64,000 bases of DNA. Source: JAODBQ01 sp047602055. Lineage in GTDB: Bacteria > Actinomycetota > Acidimicrobiia > Acidimicrobiales > Ilumatobacteraceae. Under the pieces are notes generated by a model that saw nothing but the letters and a program-made list of their open reading frames with translations, did no database searches and had not been told where the DNA came from. Positions 42,962-52,396 of the stretch are shown in pieces (the stretch's first letter is position 1; each line of letters opens with the position of its first letter). Made by a program: the position numbers and the translations under genes. The DNA is taken from assembly GCA_047602055.1 (NCBI GenBank), contig JASGIG010000001.1, forward strand, positions 3,100,001-3,164,000, read 5' to 3'.

Positions 42962-43444
42962 GTGCATCGCTCATTGCTCCCCCTCCTCGTCCTGTCTGCC
43001 GGTCTGACGTTCGCAGGCGCCGCCTGCAGCAGCGACTCGTCCTCGTCGACGACCACCGCGGCGGCCACGACCCAGGCGACGACGACCGAGGTTGCCAGCA
43101 GCAGCCCGGGCCCGGTCGGCTCGGCCAGCTCGTCGCTGTGCCAGGCGCGTGAGGAGCTGGAGACGTCGATCACCGACCTGTCGAAGGTCAACGTCGTCGC
43201 CAACGGCACGTCGGCGATCACCGAGAACCTGGCGACGATCCGCGAGAACCTCGCCGCTGTGCGCAGCGCCGCCGGCGACGACGTCAAGGAGCAAGCCGAC
43301 GCGTTCCAGAGCTCGCTCGACGCGCTGCAGACCGCTCTCGGCGCCTCGGGGGCGTCGATGGTGACCGGCGTCGTCAGTGCGATCAAGAACGTCGGCACGA
43401 CCGGCGCCACGCTGCTGACGAGCCTCGGCAACCTGTCCTGCTGA
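42962..43444 (+). CDS. Small putative lipoprotein
   Basis: Predicted 160-residue protein with an N-terminal signal (LLPLLVLSAGLTFAGAAC) ending in a lipobox Cys. It continues with a Ser/Thr/Ala-rich spacer and a helical domain (QAREELETSITDLSKVNVVA, ITENLATIRENLAAVRSAAG). A GTG at 42962 is the start that leaves the shortest signal. It is divergent from the dioxygenase; function unknown. Confidence 0.75.
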   Translation: MHRSLLPLLVLSAGLTFAGAACSSDSSSSTTTAAATTQATTTEVASSSPGPVGSASSSLCQAREELETSITDLSKVNVVANGTSAITENLATIRENLAAVRSAAGDDVKEQADAFQSSLDALQTALGASGASMVTGVVSAIKNVGTTGATLLTSLGNLSC

Positions 43445-43466
43445 TCGGCGCGGCGCCGTCACAGCC

Positions 43467-44155
43467 GTGCGGATCGCCGTCGTCGGTGCAGGTATCGGTG
43501 GCCTGGCCGCAGCGCCGCGCCTGCGCCGGTCGTCGTCCGCGGGCGGGCTGACCGGCCCGGCGAGGTCGGCGCGGGCATCCAGATCCGCCCGAACGCGTCG
43601 CGGATCGTCGCCGCGCTGGGTCTGCTGGCGGCGCTCGAAGCCGTCGCCGTGCGGCCGCAGACCGGCGACATGCGCCGCGGGGAGGACGGCTCGCTGCCTG
43701 ATGACGACGCCGTGCTCGCCGACGGCTCGACTGGCGTCGCCGACCTCGTCGTCGGCGCCGACGGGATCCGCTCCGCGGTGCGCACGGCGTTGCACGGGCA
43801 GGAGGCACCGCGCTTCTCGGGCAACAGCGCGTGGCGCGGCCTCCTCCCGGCCGAGCGCGTGGCCGACCTCGACCCGCCGTTCGCCAGCACCGTCGTGCTC
43901 GGTCCCGGGCGGCACTTCGTCCACTACTTCGTGTCCGCCGGCCGGCTCGTCAACTGGGTCGGGGTGGCGCCGAGCGAGACGTGGACGCCGGAGTCGTGGA
44001 CCGCGCCCGGCCGCATCGAGGACGCCCTCGACGACTACGCCGGCTGGAACCCGGTCGTGCGCCGCCTGATCGTCGAGGCAGGCGCCACGGGCGACGACGT
44101 CTACCGGCTGTACGGCGACGACGTGGACGCGGTCCTCGCCGGCCTCACGTCCTGA
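43467..44155 (+). pseudogene. Degraded FAD-dependent monooxygenase
   Basis: Remnants of a salicylate-hydroxylase-like flavoprotein: VRIAVVGAGIGGLAAAPRLR with an immediate frame break, EVGAGIQIRPNASRIVAALG in another frame, then DLVVGADGIRSAVRTALHG and SGNSAWRGLLPAERVADLDP. The part between the dinucleotide loop and the substrate domain is missing, and the C-terminal GD motif and following substrate part are gone. At least three lesions are needed, so it is decayed rather than misassembled. Confidence 0.8.
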
Positions 44156-45884
44156 TCAGCTCGCGCAGGTTGGCGACGAGGCAGCCGATCGCCGCGGCCA
44201 GCAGCACGATCACGAGCGTCACCTGCCACGACGCCAGCACCGCGGTGACGATCGTGGCGACGACGAGGACGGTGATCACGACGGCGACGAGCGTGCCGAG
44301 GAACGACACGACGCGCCGGCGGGCGATCGCCTCCAGCGTGAACACCACGACGAGGGCGAAGGCGCCGAGCGAGGCGATCGGTCGCCCCGTGCTGGCCACG
44401 ATGAAGGCGATGAGGACGAACAGCAGCGGCGTGCTGATCGTCGCCCACAGCCGCAGGAAGCGGCGCCGCCCGGCCGGCTCGACGGGCTCGGGCAGCGGGC
44501 GCACGTGCAGGTGGGCGTGCGGCCCGACCGGCGGTGGCTCGGCGTCGCCGACGAGATCGAGGCGGTGCAGCTGGTCGGCGAGGACGACGGAGCGGTCGGC
44601 CAGCTCGGCCAGTCGGGTCTGTGGCGCGGCCACGTCGACGGTCCCGGCCAGCACGTCGGCGCGCAGCCGGCCACGGAGCGCGTCACGCTCGGCCTGGACC
44701 TCGGCGAGCTGCCCGGCCAGCTCGGCGGTGCGGGCCTCGACCAGCGCCCGGCGGGAGGCACCGCTCGGGACCACCGCGTCGAGCGCCGCCCACCCGACGG
44801 GATCGCCCCAGCTGCGCCGCACCGTGCCGTTGCGCTCGTAGCGCGGCCCCGCCGGCCCACGCTCGCCGCCGAAGCGGTCCTCGGTGTCGTTGCCCCACAG
44901 CCCGCTGTAGTCGCGGACCCACGGCGTGTCGTCGTCGACGACGACCTGGCGCCAGGCCCGCTCCTGGCCGGCCCCGATGCTCACGCCGTCGCCGCGCTTG
45001 TAGTCGACGTAGGGGATGCCGAGGCCGTCGCTGTCCTGGCCGCGGGTCCATGGCAGCAGGATCCGGGAGATCCGCGTCCCCAGCGCCGACAGCCGCCGCA
45101 GCCGGGTGCCGCGGACCGTCGTCAGGTACTCGCCGGCGAGGAACGCTCCGGCGTGCGAGCCGAGGCCGGCGTGGACGACCGGATGTCCGTCGACCAGCGT
45201 CAGGTCCGGGTCGTCCCAGCGCCGGCGCAGGTCGGCGCCATGGGCGTCGTGCGAGGAGAACACCACCCACGCTGGCGCCGGCTCCTCGTCGTCGGTGAGG
45301 AAGATCGTCACCTGCTCCCAGTCGCCCTCGTGGTCGTTGACCCCGTGGGCCCGCGAGCGCCAGTCGTTGAAGAAGTAGAAGTACCAGTATTGCAGCACCA
45401 GGTAGCCGGCGTCGCGCACGACCCGGGCGTAGTACGGGTGGTCGGCGGCGTCGGGGCGGTCGCGCTGCATCAGCGCCGCACGGGCCTCGTCGCCGGTCGG
45501 TACGCGGCCGCGCACGTACAGCGACAGGCGCCCGCCGAGGTCGACGAGTCGCGACAGCACACCGACGCGACCGAGGCGGGTCTCCGCCCGGAAGCGCGGC
45601 CGGGAGCCGTCGATGCGCCACCCGACCAGCTCGGCGCGACCCATCGGTTCGGACACCAGGCGCAAGAAGTGCTGGGCGGTGTGCCCGCCGGTCATGGCGA
45701 CGAGGCGGTCGACGTCGAGCGTGCCCGCGTCGGCGACCAGGCGGCGCGACGCCGGTCCGGTGCGCTCCCACAGCTGGGCGGCGCCGACGAACGCCTCGAC
45801 CGGCGCCGGCAGGAAGTACTCGCCCTCGTTGAACCGCACGATCGGCGCATGGCGCTCCAGCAGGTCGGCGTCGACGGGCGGCAT
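44145..45884 (-). CDS. Vps62-like domain membrane protein
   Basis: Predicted 579-residue protein. The N-terminal two thirds has RHAPIVRFNEGEYFLPAPVE, LVLQYWYFYFFNDWRSRAHG and NDHEGDWEQVTIFLTDDEEP, the conserved core of the Vps62/DUF946-like family of unknown biochemical role. The C-terminal third has a coiled coil (TAELAGQLAEVQAERDALRG) and four predicted transmembrane helices (TPLLFVLIAFIVAS, LGAFALVVVFTLEA, VAVVITVLVVATIVTAVLAS, TLVIVLLAAAIGCLVA). The ATG at 45882-45884 begins MPPVDADLLERHAPIV. It is likely to act at the membrane. Confidence 0.8.
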   Translation of the reverse strand: MPPVDADLLERHAPIVRFNEGEYFLPAPVEAFVGAAQLWERTGPASRRLVADAGTLDVDRLVAMTGGHTAQHFLRLVSEPMGRAELVGWRIDGSRPRFRAETRLGRVGVLSRLVDLGGRLSLYVRGRVPTGDEARAALMQRDRPDAADHPYYARVVRDAGYLVLQYWYFYFFNDWRSRAHGVNDHEGDWEQVTIFLTDDEEPAPAWVVFSSHDAHGADLRRRWDDPDLTLVDGHPVVHAGLGSHAGAFLAGEYLTTVRGTRLRRLSALGTRISRILLPWTRGQDSDGLGIPYVDYKRGDGVSIGAGQERAWRQVVVDDDTPWVRDYSGLWGNDTEDRFGGERGPAGPRYERNGTVRRSWGDPVGWAALDAVVPSGASRRALVEARTAELAGQLAEVQAERDALRGRLRADVLAGTVDVAAPQTRLAELADRSVVLADQLHRLDLVGDAEPPPVGPHAHLHVRPLPEPVEPAGRRRFLRLWATISTPLLFVLIAFIVASTGRPIASLGAFALVVVFTLEAIARRRVVSFLGTLVAVVITVLVVATIVTAVLASWQVTLVIVLLAAAIGCLVANLRELIRT

Positions 45885-45971
45885 CGGTCCGGCACGATAC
45901 GCGACGTTGGTCGTCCCGGGGCGCGGGGACGTGGCAAGCTCGCCCCCAGGCGGCGACACCTGGAGGTTCCG

Positions 45972-46178
45972 ATGGCTGATATCAGCAAGTTCCTGGACAA
46001 GGCGTACGAGGGCAAGGACTTCGCCGAGCTGGCGAAGGCGTCGCCGGCTGCCCTGCAGGGCGTCTCCGAGGCGGACGCGGCGGCGTTGCAACAGGCGTTC
46101 GGGATCAAGACGATCGCCGACCTGGCCACCTGCAGGTACGTCCTCTGGGCACAGGCGATCAACAGCCTGAGCAGCTGA
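45972..46178 (+). CDS. Small helix-hairpin-helix-like protein
   Basis: Predicted 68-residue protein (MADISKFLDKAYEGKDFAEL, then QGVSEADAAALQQAFGIKTI). The final part has the pattern of a helix-hairpin-helix repeat as in DUF4332-like proteins. A GAGGTTCCG ribosome-like stretch precedes the ATG. It is divergent from the Vps62-like gene; no clear function. Confidence 0.65.
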   Translation: MADISKFLDKAYEGKDFAELAKASPAALQGVSEADAAALQQAFGIKTIADLATCRYVLWAQAINSLSS

Positions 46179-46189
46179 TTCCAACCCGC

Positions 46190-46262
46190 TCGGGCTCAGG
46201 GCGCGGCAGAGCTGCTCCCGCCGCCCGTCGTGTTCGCCGCCTCCGCTTCGCCTTGGCGCTCA
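46190..46262 (+). repeat. R1 intergenic repeat
   Basis: Degenerate R1 copy read in the direction of the preceding small gene and starting about 12 bases behind its stop. The UUCG hairpin is replaced by CGCCTTGGCG. Elements such as AGCTGCTCCC and CGCCGCCTCCGCTTCGCC match the unit. Confidence 0.65.
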
Positions 46263-46336
46263 CCGCTGTTTGATTCGGTGGTTTCGTGCGCCGACCGGTA
46301 GGGGCGGCGCCGGCGCTGGGTACTGTCGACGCCAGG

Positions 46337-47775
46337 ATGGTTGATGACCAGGAGCGCGGGGTGCCCCGGCGCGTGTTGTCGGCGACGCCCGCGCTGGGCG
46401 ATCGTCAGCTCGTCGTGGTGGCCAACCGGCTGCCCGTCGCTCGTGTCGACGGCGAGTGGCGGTCGAGCCCCGGCGGCTTGGTGCGCGCCCTGCTCGGCTT
46501 CCTGCGCCCGACGGCGGCGCTGTGGGTCGGCTGGGCCGGCGCGGCCGACGATCCGGAGGACCGCTTCGAGATCGACGGCATCGAGGTGGCCACCGTCACG
46601 CTGAGCAGCGAGCAGATCCGCGGCTTCTACGACGGGATCTCCAACGACGCGATCTGGCCCCTGTACCACGACGCGCTGCGCTCGTCGACCTACGAGCCCG
46701 AGGATTGGCGCCTGTACGTCGAGGTCAACGAGCACTTCGCCGAGCGCGTCGCCGACGTCGCCGAGCGCGGCGCGATCGTCTGGGTCCACGACTACCAGCT
46801 GCAGCTCGTCCCGGCGATCCTGCGCAAGCTGCGCCCCGACCTGCGCGTCGGCTTCTTCCTGCACATCCCGTTCCCCCGCAGGAGCTGTTCATGCGGCTGC
46901 CGTGGCGCGAGGAGATCCTCGAAGGGCTGCTCGGTGCCGATCTCGTCGGCTTCCAGCGCCCCGTCGCCGCCGAGAACTTCGTCGCCCTGGCCACCCGGTT
47001 GCTCGGCGTCGAGGTCGACGGCGACGACGTGATCGCCAGCGACGGCCGACGGGTGCGCGTCGGCGCGTTCCCGGTGTCGATCGACGTCGACGAGATCGAG
47101 CAGCTCGCCGTGTCGCCGGCGACGGTGGCCCGCGCCCGGCGGATCCGCGGCGGCCTCGGCGACCCGCCGACGGTGCTGCTCGGCGTGGACCGCCTCGACT
47201 ACACGAAGGGCATCGTCGAGCGCCTCGTCGCCTTCCGCGAGCTGCTGCGCGAGCGCTCGGCCGGCCGAGGTCTGGAGCGCCCGGACCTCGTGCTCGTGCA
47301 GCTCGCCGTGCCCAGCCGTGAACAGGTCGGCGACTACCTCACCCAGCGCGAGCACGTCGAGCAGCTCGTCGGCGCAGTCAACGGCGAGTTCGCCACGCTC
47401 GGTCATCCAGCGGTGCACTACCTGCATCGCAGCCTGCCGCTCGACCACCTCGTCGCCCTGTACCTCGCCACCGACGTCATGGTCGTCACCCCGCTGCGCG
47501 ACGGGATGAACCTCGTCGCCAAGGAGTTCGTCGCCGCCCGTGGCGGGACCGGTGGCGTGCTCGTGCTCAGCGAGTTCGCCGGCGCTGTCGACGAGTTCGG
47601 CGACGCGGTCGTCGTCAACCCGCACGACCCCGCCGCGCTGGTCGCCGCGCTCGACGAGGCCGTGACGATGCCGCGCGCCGAGGCGGCCCGGCGGATGGCC
47701 TCGATGCACGCCGCGCTGCTCGCCAACGACGCCCAGCACTGGGCGGCGACGTTCATCCAGCGACTCCTGGAATGA
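46337..47775 (+). CDS. otsA: Trehalose-6-phosphate synthase OtsA, frameshifted
   Basis: Retaining glucosyltransferase that makes trehalose 6-phosphate from UDP-glucose and glucose 6-phosphate. The first frame has LVVVANRLPVARVDGEWRSS, ALWVGWAGAADDPEDR and VWVHDYQLQLVPAILRKLRP, then HIPFP. The other frame continues from PPQELFMRLPWREEILEGL, with VDRLDYTKGIVERLVAF, PLRDGMNLVAKEFVAARG and VLSEFAGAVDEFGDAVV. The break lies in a C run at 46871-46875, where one more C would restore the frame. The total then fits exactly 479 residues. It overlaps otsB by 4 bases. Confidence 0.93.
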
Positions 47776-48533
47776 CCGACGGGCCCGCGTTCGACCGGCC
47801 GAGTGACGTCGCCGGCGCCATCGCCGGCCTCGCCCGGCCGCTGCTCGTGGCCACCGACGTCGACGGCACGCTGTCGCCGATCGCGCCGAGCCCGCAGGCT
47901 GCCCGGCTGGCGCCCGGTGCCCTCGACGCGCTGCGCGCCGTCGCCGGCCGCGGTGGCGTCGACGTCGCCGTCGTCTCCGGGCGCTCGCTCGCCGAGCTGC
48001 GCGACCAGTTCGGCCTCGACGGCGTCGGCCACCTCGTCGGCTCGCACGGCGCCGAGTCGGTGCACGCCGCGCTGCTCGACGACGACGAGCGGGCGCTGCT
48101 CGACGGTGCCGTCGCCGTACTCGGCGCGATCGTCGCGGCGACGCCGGGCGCCCGGCTGGAGCGCAAGCCGATGGGCGCGGCGTTGCACGTGCGCGGGGCG
48201 ACGCCGAGCGATGCCGGCGAGGCGATCGACGCCGCGCGAGCGGTGCTCGGCACCGACCCGCGGATCCAGGTCCACGAGGGCCATGCGGTCTACGAGGTCG
48301 CCGTCCGTCACGTCACCAAGGCCGGCGCGCTCGCCGAGCTGCGCGCCGAGTTCCAGCCCGCGGCGGTGGTGTTCCTCGGCGACGACCGTTCCGACGAGAC
48401 CGCGTTCGCCGCGCTCGGGCCCGGCGACCTCGGCGTCAAGGTCGGCACCGGGCCGACCGCGGCGCGCCTGCGAGTCGCCACCCCGGCCGACGTCGTCGAG
48501 GTGCTCCGCTTGCTGGTGGCCGCGCTGGGCTGA
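47772..48533 (+). CDS. otsB: Trehalose-6-phosphate phosphatase OtsB
   Basis: HAD-family phosphatase that releases trehalose, 253 residues. The first motif is LLVATDVDGTLSPIAPSP with the nucleophile Asp, then VAVVSGRSLAELRDQFGLDG, and the final motif FLGDDRSDETAFAALGPG. The C-terminal part (GVKVGTGPTAARLRVATPAD) is usual. The ATG overlaps the otsA stop (ATGA), a standard pair for trehalose synthesis and osmotic or desiccation protection. Confidence 0.95.
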   Translation: MTDGPAFDRPSDVAGAIAGLARPLLVATDVDGTLSPIAPSPQAARLAPGALDALRAVAGRGGVDVAVVSGRSLAELRDQFGLDGVGHLVGSHGAESVHAALLDDDERALLDGAVAVLGAIVAATPGARLERKPMGAALHVRGATPSDAGEAIDAARAVLGTDPRIQVHEGHAVYEVAVRHVTKAGALAELRAEFQPAAVVFLGDDRSDETAFAALGPGDLGVKVGTGPTAARLRVATPADVVEVLRLLVAALG

Positions 48534-48590
48534 GTGCAGGCCGCGGCCGACATGGCCCGCCGCGGCGCCCCTGTGCCAGTCTCCGGGCCC

Positions 48591-49888
48591 ATGGCATGGG
48601 ACTTCGAGACCGACCCCGAGTATCAAGCGGACCTGGATTGGGCGCGCGACTTCGTGCGCACCGAGGTCGAGCCGCTCGACCACGTGCTCGGTCACCCGTA
48701 CGACATGACCGACCCGTTGCGGATGAAGCTGATCCCGCCGCTGCAGGCCAAGGTCGAGAGCGCGGCCTGTGGGCCTGCCACCTCGGTCCCGACCTTGGCG
48801 GCCCTGGCTACGGCCAGGTCAAGCTGGCGCTGCTCAACGAGATCCTCGGCACCGCCCGAGCGGCGTCGATCGTCTTCGGCTGCCAGGCGCCCGACTCCGG
48901 CAACGCCGAGATCCTCGCCCACTACGGCACCGACGAGCAGAAGGAGCGCTACCTCAAGCCGTTGCTGGCCAACGAGATCGTCTCGTGCTTCTCGATGACC
49001 GAGCCGCAGGGCGGCGCCGACCCGAAGGTGTTCACCACCACCGCCGTGCAGGACGGCGACGAGTGGGTGATCAACGGCGAGAAGTGGTTCTCGTCGCACG
49101 CCCGCTACGCCTCGTTCCTGATCGTGATGGCGATCACCGACCCGGACAACCCGCCGTATCAGCAGATGTCGATGTTCATCGTGCCGATCGAGACGCCCGG
49201 CGTGGAGATCGTCCGCAACGTCGGCCTCGGCTACGAGGAGCCCGGCGTCGGCACCCACGCCTACGTGCGCTACACCGACGTGCGCGTGCCGCGCGACTCG
49301 ATGCTCGGCGACCGCGGCGGGGCGTTCGTCGTCGCCCAGACCCGCCTCGGCGGCGGCCGCATCCACCACGCGATGCGCACCGTCGGCCAGGTGCAGAAGG
49401 CGTTCGACATGATGTGCGAGCGGGCGCTGTCGCGCACCACGCAGGGCGAGATGCTCGGGCGCAAGCAGATGGTCCAGCAGATGGTCGCCGACTCGTGGAT
49501 CGAGATGGAGTCGTTCCGCCTGCTGGTGATGCGCACCGCGTGGCGAATCGACAAGTACAAGGACTACAAGCGGGTGCGCGCCGACATCTCGGCGGTCAAG
49601 GCGGCGATGCCGAAGGTGTTCCACGACGTCGCCGCGCGGGCGCTGCAGATCCACGGGTCGCTCGGTGTCAGCGACGAGATGCCGTTCTCGGCGATGGTCA
49701 TCGAGTCGTTCCACATGGGCCTGGCCGACGGGCCGACCGAGGTCCACAAGGTCACGCTGGCCCGCCAGATCCTCAGCCGCTACCAGCCGGCGCCCGGGAT
49801 GTTCCCGACCGGCCACCTGCCGGCCCTGGAGGAGGCGGCGCGGGCCAGGTACGCCGACGCCATCGAGTCGGTCGTCACGCAGCTGTGA
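48591..49888 (+). CDS. Acyl-CoA dehydrogenase, frameshifted
   Basis: FAD enzyme oxidising acyl-CoA thioesters, about 432 residues. The first frame starts MAWDFETDPEYQADLDWARD. The second has ACHLGPDLGGPGYGQVKLAL, CFSMTEPQGGADPKVFTTTA, WVINGEKWFSSHARYASFLI, VQQMVADSWIEMESFRLLVM and ALQIHGSLGVSDEMPFS. One lost base near 48756 (in GAGGAG-like sequence) would join them. It follows otsB and precedes an APH-like kinase with which this dehydrogenase type is often paired. Confidence 0.92.
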
Positions 49889-49988
49889 GCGAGCGACGCG
49901 AGCTCACGGCGACCGAGCGACCGCCAGGGAGCCGGGCCTCGATGGGGCAGGCGCCGCAGGCGCCGAGGGGGCGCAGCCCCCGGCGAAC
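49889..49988. repeat. R2 intergenic repeat with GGGGGC-GCA-GCCCCC hairpin
   Basis: GC-rich block between two rightward genes. It contains ACCGAGCGACCGCCAGGGAG and, just before the next start, GGGGGCGCAGCCCCC. A matching block with GGGGGCGTAGCCCCC lies at 63919-64000. The hairpin ends 10 bases before the ATG of the kinase-like gene and may hide its ribosome site. Confidence 0.7.
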
Positions 49989-51071
49989 ATGAGCCGTGCT
50001 GCAGATGCGCCGGAGACGGCGGCGGTCCGGGCGGGCGAGCAGCTCGACTGGGGCGCCCTGTCCGCCTACCTGCGCTCGCGGATCGACCACCTCGGCGCAC
50101 AGCCGGAGCCGATGGAGGTCCTGCAGTTCCCGAACGGCTCGGCGAACCTCACGTACCTGTTGCGCTTCGGCGATCTGGAGCTGGTGCTGCGGCGCCCGCC
50201 GTTCGGGACGATCGCCCCCGGCGCGCACGACATGAAGCGCGAGCACAAGGTGCTGTCGAAGCTGTGGGCCGTGTTCTCGCCGGCGCCGCGGGCCTACCTG
50301 TTCTGCGACGACCACGACGTGATCGGTTCGGACTTCGTCGTGATGGAACGGCGTGTCGGCGAGGTGATCCGCGACTCGCTGCCGGCGTCGATGGAGGGCC
50401 TGCCCGACGTCGGCCGGCGGCTCGGGTTCGCCCTCGTCGACGCGATGGCCGAGCTGCACCTCGTCGACGCCGACGCTGCCGGCCTGTCGATGCTCGGCCG
50501 GCCGGAGGGCTTCACCGCCCGTCAGGTCAGCGGCTGGGCGAACCGCTGGTCGCTGGTGCGCCCCGAGGACGGCCCGCCGCTGATGGATTCGCTGCCGTCG
50601 CGGTTGGAGGCGACGATGCCGGCGCCGACGCGGGTGTCGATCGTCCACAACGACCTCAAGCTCGACAACTGCCAGTTCCAGGCCGGCCAGCCCGACCGCG
50701 TGCACTCGATCTTCGACTGGGACATGACCACGCTCGGCGAGCCGATGATCGACCTCGGCACGCTGCTCAACTACTGGCCCGACCCGTCGGACCCGCCCGA
50801 CGAGCGGCGCATCAGCCACGAGGGCATGGCGACGATGGGCCTGCCGACCCGTGCCGAGGTGGTGGCGCGCTACGCCGAGCGGACCGGCATCGACTGCTCG
50901 GCATCGGCCTGGTACGAGGCGTTCGCCCAGTGGAAGACCGGTGTCGTCATCCAGCAGCTGCACAACCGCTGGGTGCGCGGCGAGAGCACCGACCCCCGCA
51001 TGGAGCGCATCGCCGACCGCCTCCCCGTGTTGGCCCGCAAAGCCTCCGAACTGCTCAACCATCTCGCCTGA
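49989..51071 (+). CDS. APH-family phosphotransferase (acyl-CoA dehydrogenase-associated type)
   Basis: Predicted 360-residue kinase of the aminoglycoside phosphotransferase/choline kinase-like fold. It has an N-terminal lobe with FPNGSANLTYLLRFGDLELV, a catalytic loop VSIVHNDLKLDNCQFQ (His-x-Asp...Asn) and VHSIFDWDMTTLGEPMIDLG for the metal-binding Asp. Such proteins often sit beside or are fused to acyl-CoA dehydrogenases and are thought to phosphorylate hydroxyacyl-CoA. The preceding dehydrogenase fits that context. The ATG at 49989 follows the R2 hairpin. Confidence 0.9.
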   Translation: MSRAADAPETAAVRAGEQLDWGALSAYLRSRIDHLGAQPEPMEVLQFPNGSANLTYLLRFGDLELVLRRPPFGTIAPGAHDMKREHKVLSKLWAVFSPAPRAYLFCDDHDVIGSDFVVMERRVGEVIRDSLPASMEGLPDVGRRLGFALVDAMAELHLVDADAAGLSMLGRPEGFTARQVSGWANRWSLVRPEDGPPLMDSLPSRLEATMPAPTRVSIVHNDLKLDNCQFQAGQPDRVHSIFDWDMTTLGEPMIDLGTLLNYWPDPSDPPDERRISHEGMATMGLPTRAEVVARYAERTGIDCSASAWYEAFAQWKTGVVIQQLHNRWVRGESTDPRMERIADRLPVLARKASELLNHLA

Positions 51072-51139
51072 TCGAAGAGCACGCAGGTCAGCAGCCAGGC
51101 GGTGATCGGCGTGATGTCAGGCTCACCACCGATCCGACA

Positions 51140-51217
51140 CGCGGCGAGCGCCGAAGCGCAGCGGAGGCGGCGAGCAGGGTAGGCGCAGGGAGCAGCTTGG
51201 CTGCGACCGGAGCACGT
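51140..51217 (-). repeat. R1 intergenic repeat
   Basis: Clear copy of the R1 unit (GCGCCGAAGCGC, GCAGCTTGGCTGC) between convergent genes. Relative to the leftward aminotransferase it starts 10 bases behind the stop and reads in the standard orientation. Confidence 0.8.
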
Positions 51218-51226
51218 AGATGATCG

Positions 51227-52396
51227 TCAGCTCATGGCGATGCGGCCGACGGCGTCGAGCAGGCGTTCGGCGTCGGCCGGGCTGGTGTACCGGGAGACGC
51301 CGGCGCGCACGACGCCGCCGGTCGTGTCGAGCGCCAGCTGGCGGACGACCTCGACCGCGTAGTTGTGCCCGTCCCAGACGGCGATGTGCTCGGCGGCGAG
51401 CGCCGCGGCGACCGCGGCGGGGGAGCGACCGTCGACGGTGAACGCCGCGGTCGGCGTCCGCCTGGCCGGGTCGGTCTCGCCCCAGACGTGCACGCCGGGG
51501 ATCGCCCGCAACCCGTCGACGAGCGAGTCGAACAGCTCGGCCTCGGCGGCGGCGAGCGCGTCCATGCCCTCCTCCAGGAGGAAGCGGGCGGCGGCCTCGA
51601 TGCCGGCGATCGCCTCGAAGTTGGGCATGCCGGTCTCGAAGCGCTCGGGCACGGCGTCGCTCGACGGGCGGACCTTGAACACCGGCAGCTCGGCGAGCAG
51701 CGCCGGCTCGATCCAGATCACCCCGCCGTGCGGCCCGTACCACTTGTACGGCGAGGTGACGAGGACGTCGCAGCCGAGGGCGGCGACGTCGATGCGCCGG
51801 TGGGCGGCGAGGTGCACCGCGTCGACGGCGACGCGGGCGCCGGCAGCATGGGCGGCGTCGACGATCGGCCGCAGATCGGGGATGCTGCCGAGCAGGTTCG
51901 ATGCGCCGGGCAACGTCACCCAGCGGGTGCGCTCGTCGATCTCGGCGATGACGTCCTCGGCGGCCAGGTTGCAGGTGGTGTCGCGGAACGGGACGAGGAC
52001 GTGGTCGGCGGCCGCGGCGTCGGCGGCGAGGCGCCACGGCGTGATGTTGGCGTCGTGGTCGAGCGTGGTGCCGACGATGCGGTCACCGGGTTCGAGCGTC
52101 TCGGCGACGGCGCGGGTGAGGGCGAACAGGTTCGACGTCGAGCTCGGCCCGAAGGCGATCCCGGACGGGTCGGCACCGAGCAGCTCGCCGACCGTGGCGC
52201 GAGCACGGGCGAGCAGGGCGGTGCAGTCCTGCGCGGCGGCGAACGGCCCGCCGGCGGCGGCAGTCGAACCGCTGGCCATCCACGCGGTCATCGCCTCGAT
52301 CGCGGCGTCGACCATCTGCGTGCCGGCGGGGCCGTCGAAGCGGGCCCAGTCGTCGTCGATGCCGGGGAAGCGGTGGCGCAGGGAGCGGGCGGTCAC
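51227..52396 (-). CDS. Class V aminotransferase / cysteine desulfurase-like
   Basis: PLP-dependent enzyme of 389 residues. The cofactor region is visible in FGPSSTSNLFALTRAVAET, VGTTLDHDANITPW, VAVDAVHLAAHR (Asp) and LVTSPYKWYGPHGGVIWIEP with the Schiff-base Lys. Near the end lies VVRAGVSRYTSPADAERLLD. The group includes desulfurases and amino acid lyases; the active-site Cys loop is not clear, so the reaction stays open. The GTG start overlaps the stop of the upstream gene (GTGA). It lies in a cluster with cysteine dioxygenase. Confidence 0.87.
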   Translation of the reverse strand: MTARSLRHRFPGIDDDWARFDGPAGTQMVDAAIEAMTAWMASGSTAAAGGPFAAAQDCTALLARARATVGELLGADPSGIAFGPSSTSNLFALTRAVAETLEPGDRIVGTTLDHDANITPWRLAADAAAADHVLVPFRDTTCNLAAEDVIAEIDERTRWVTLPGASNLLGSIPDLRPIVDAAHAAGARVAVDAVHLAAHRRIDVAALGCDVLVTSPYKWYGPHGGVIWIEPALLAELPVFKVRPSSDAVPERFETGMPNFEAIAGIEAAARFLLEEGMDALAAAEAELFDSLVDGLRAIPGVHVWGETDPARRTPTAAFTVDGRSPAAVAAALAAEHIAVWDGHNYAVEVVRQLALDTTGGVVRAGVSRYTSPADAERLLDAVGRIAMS

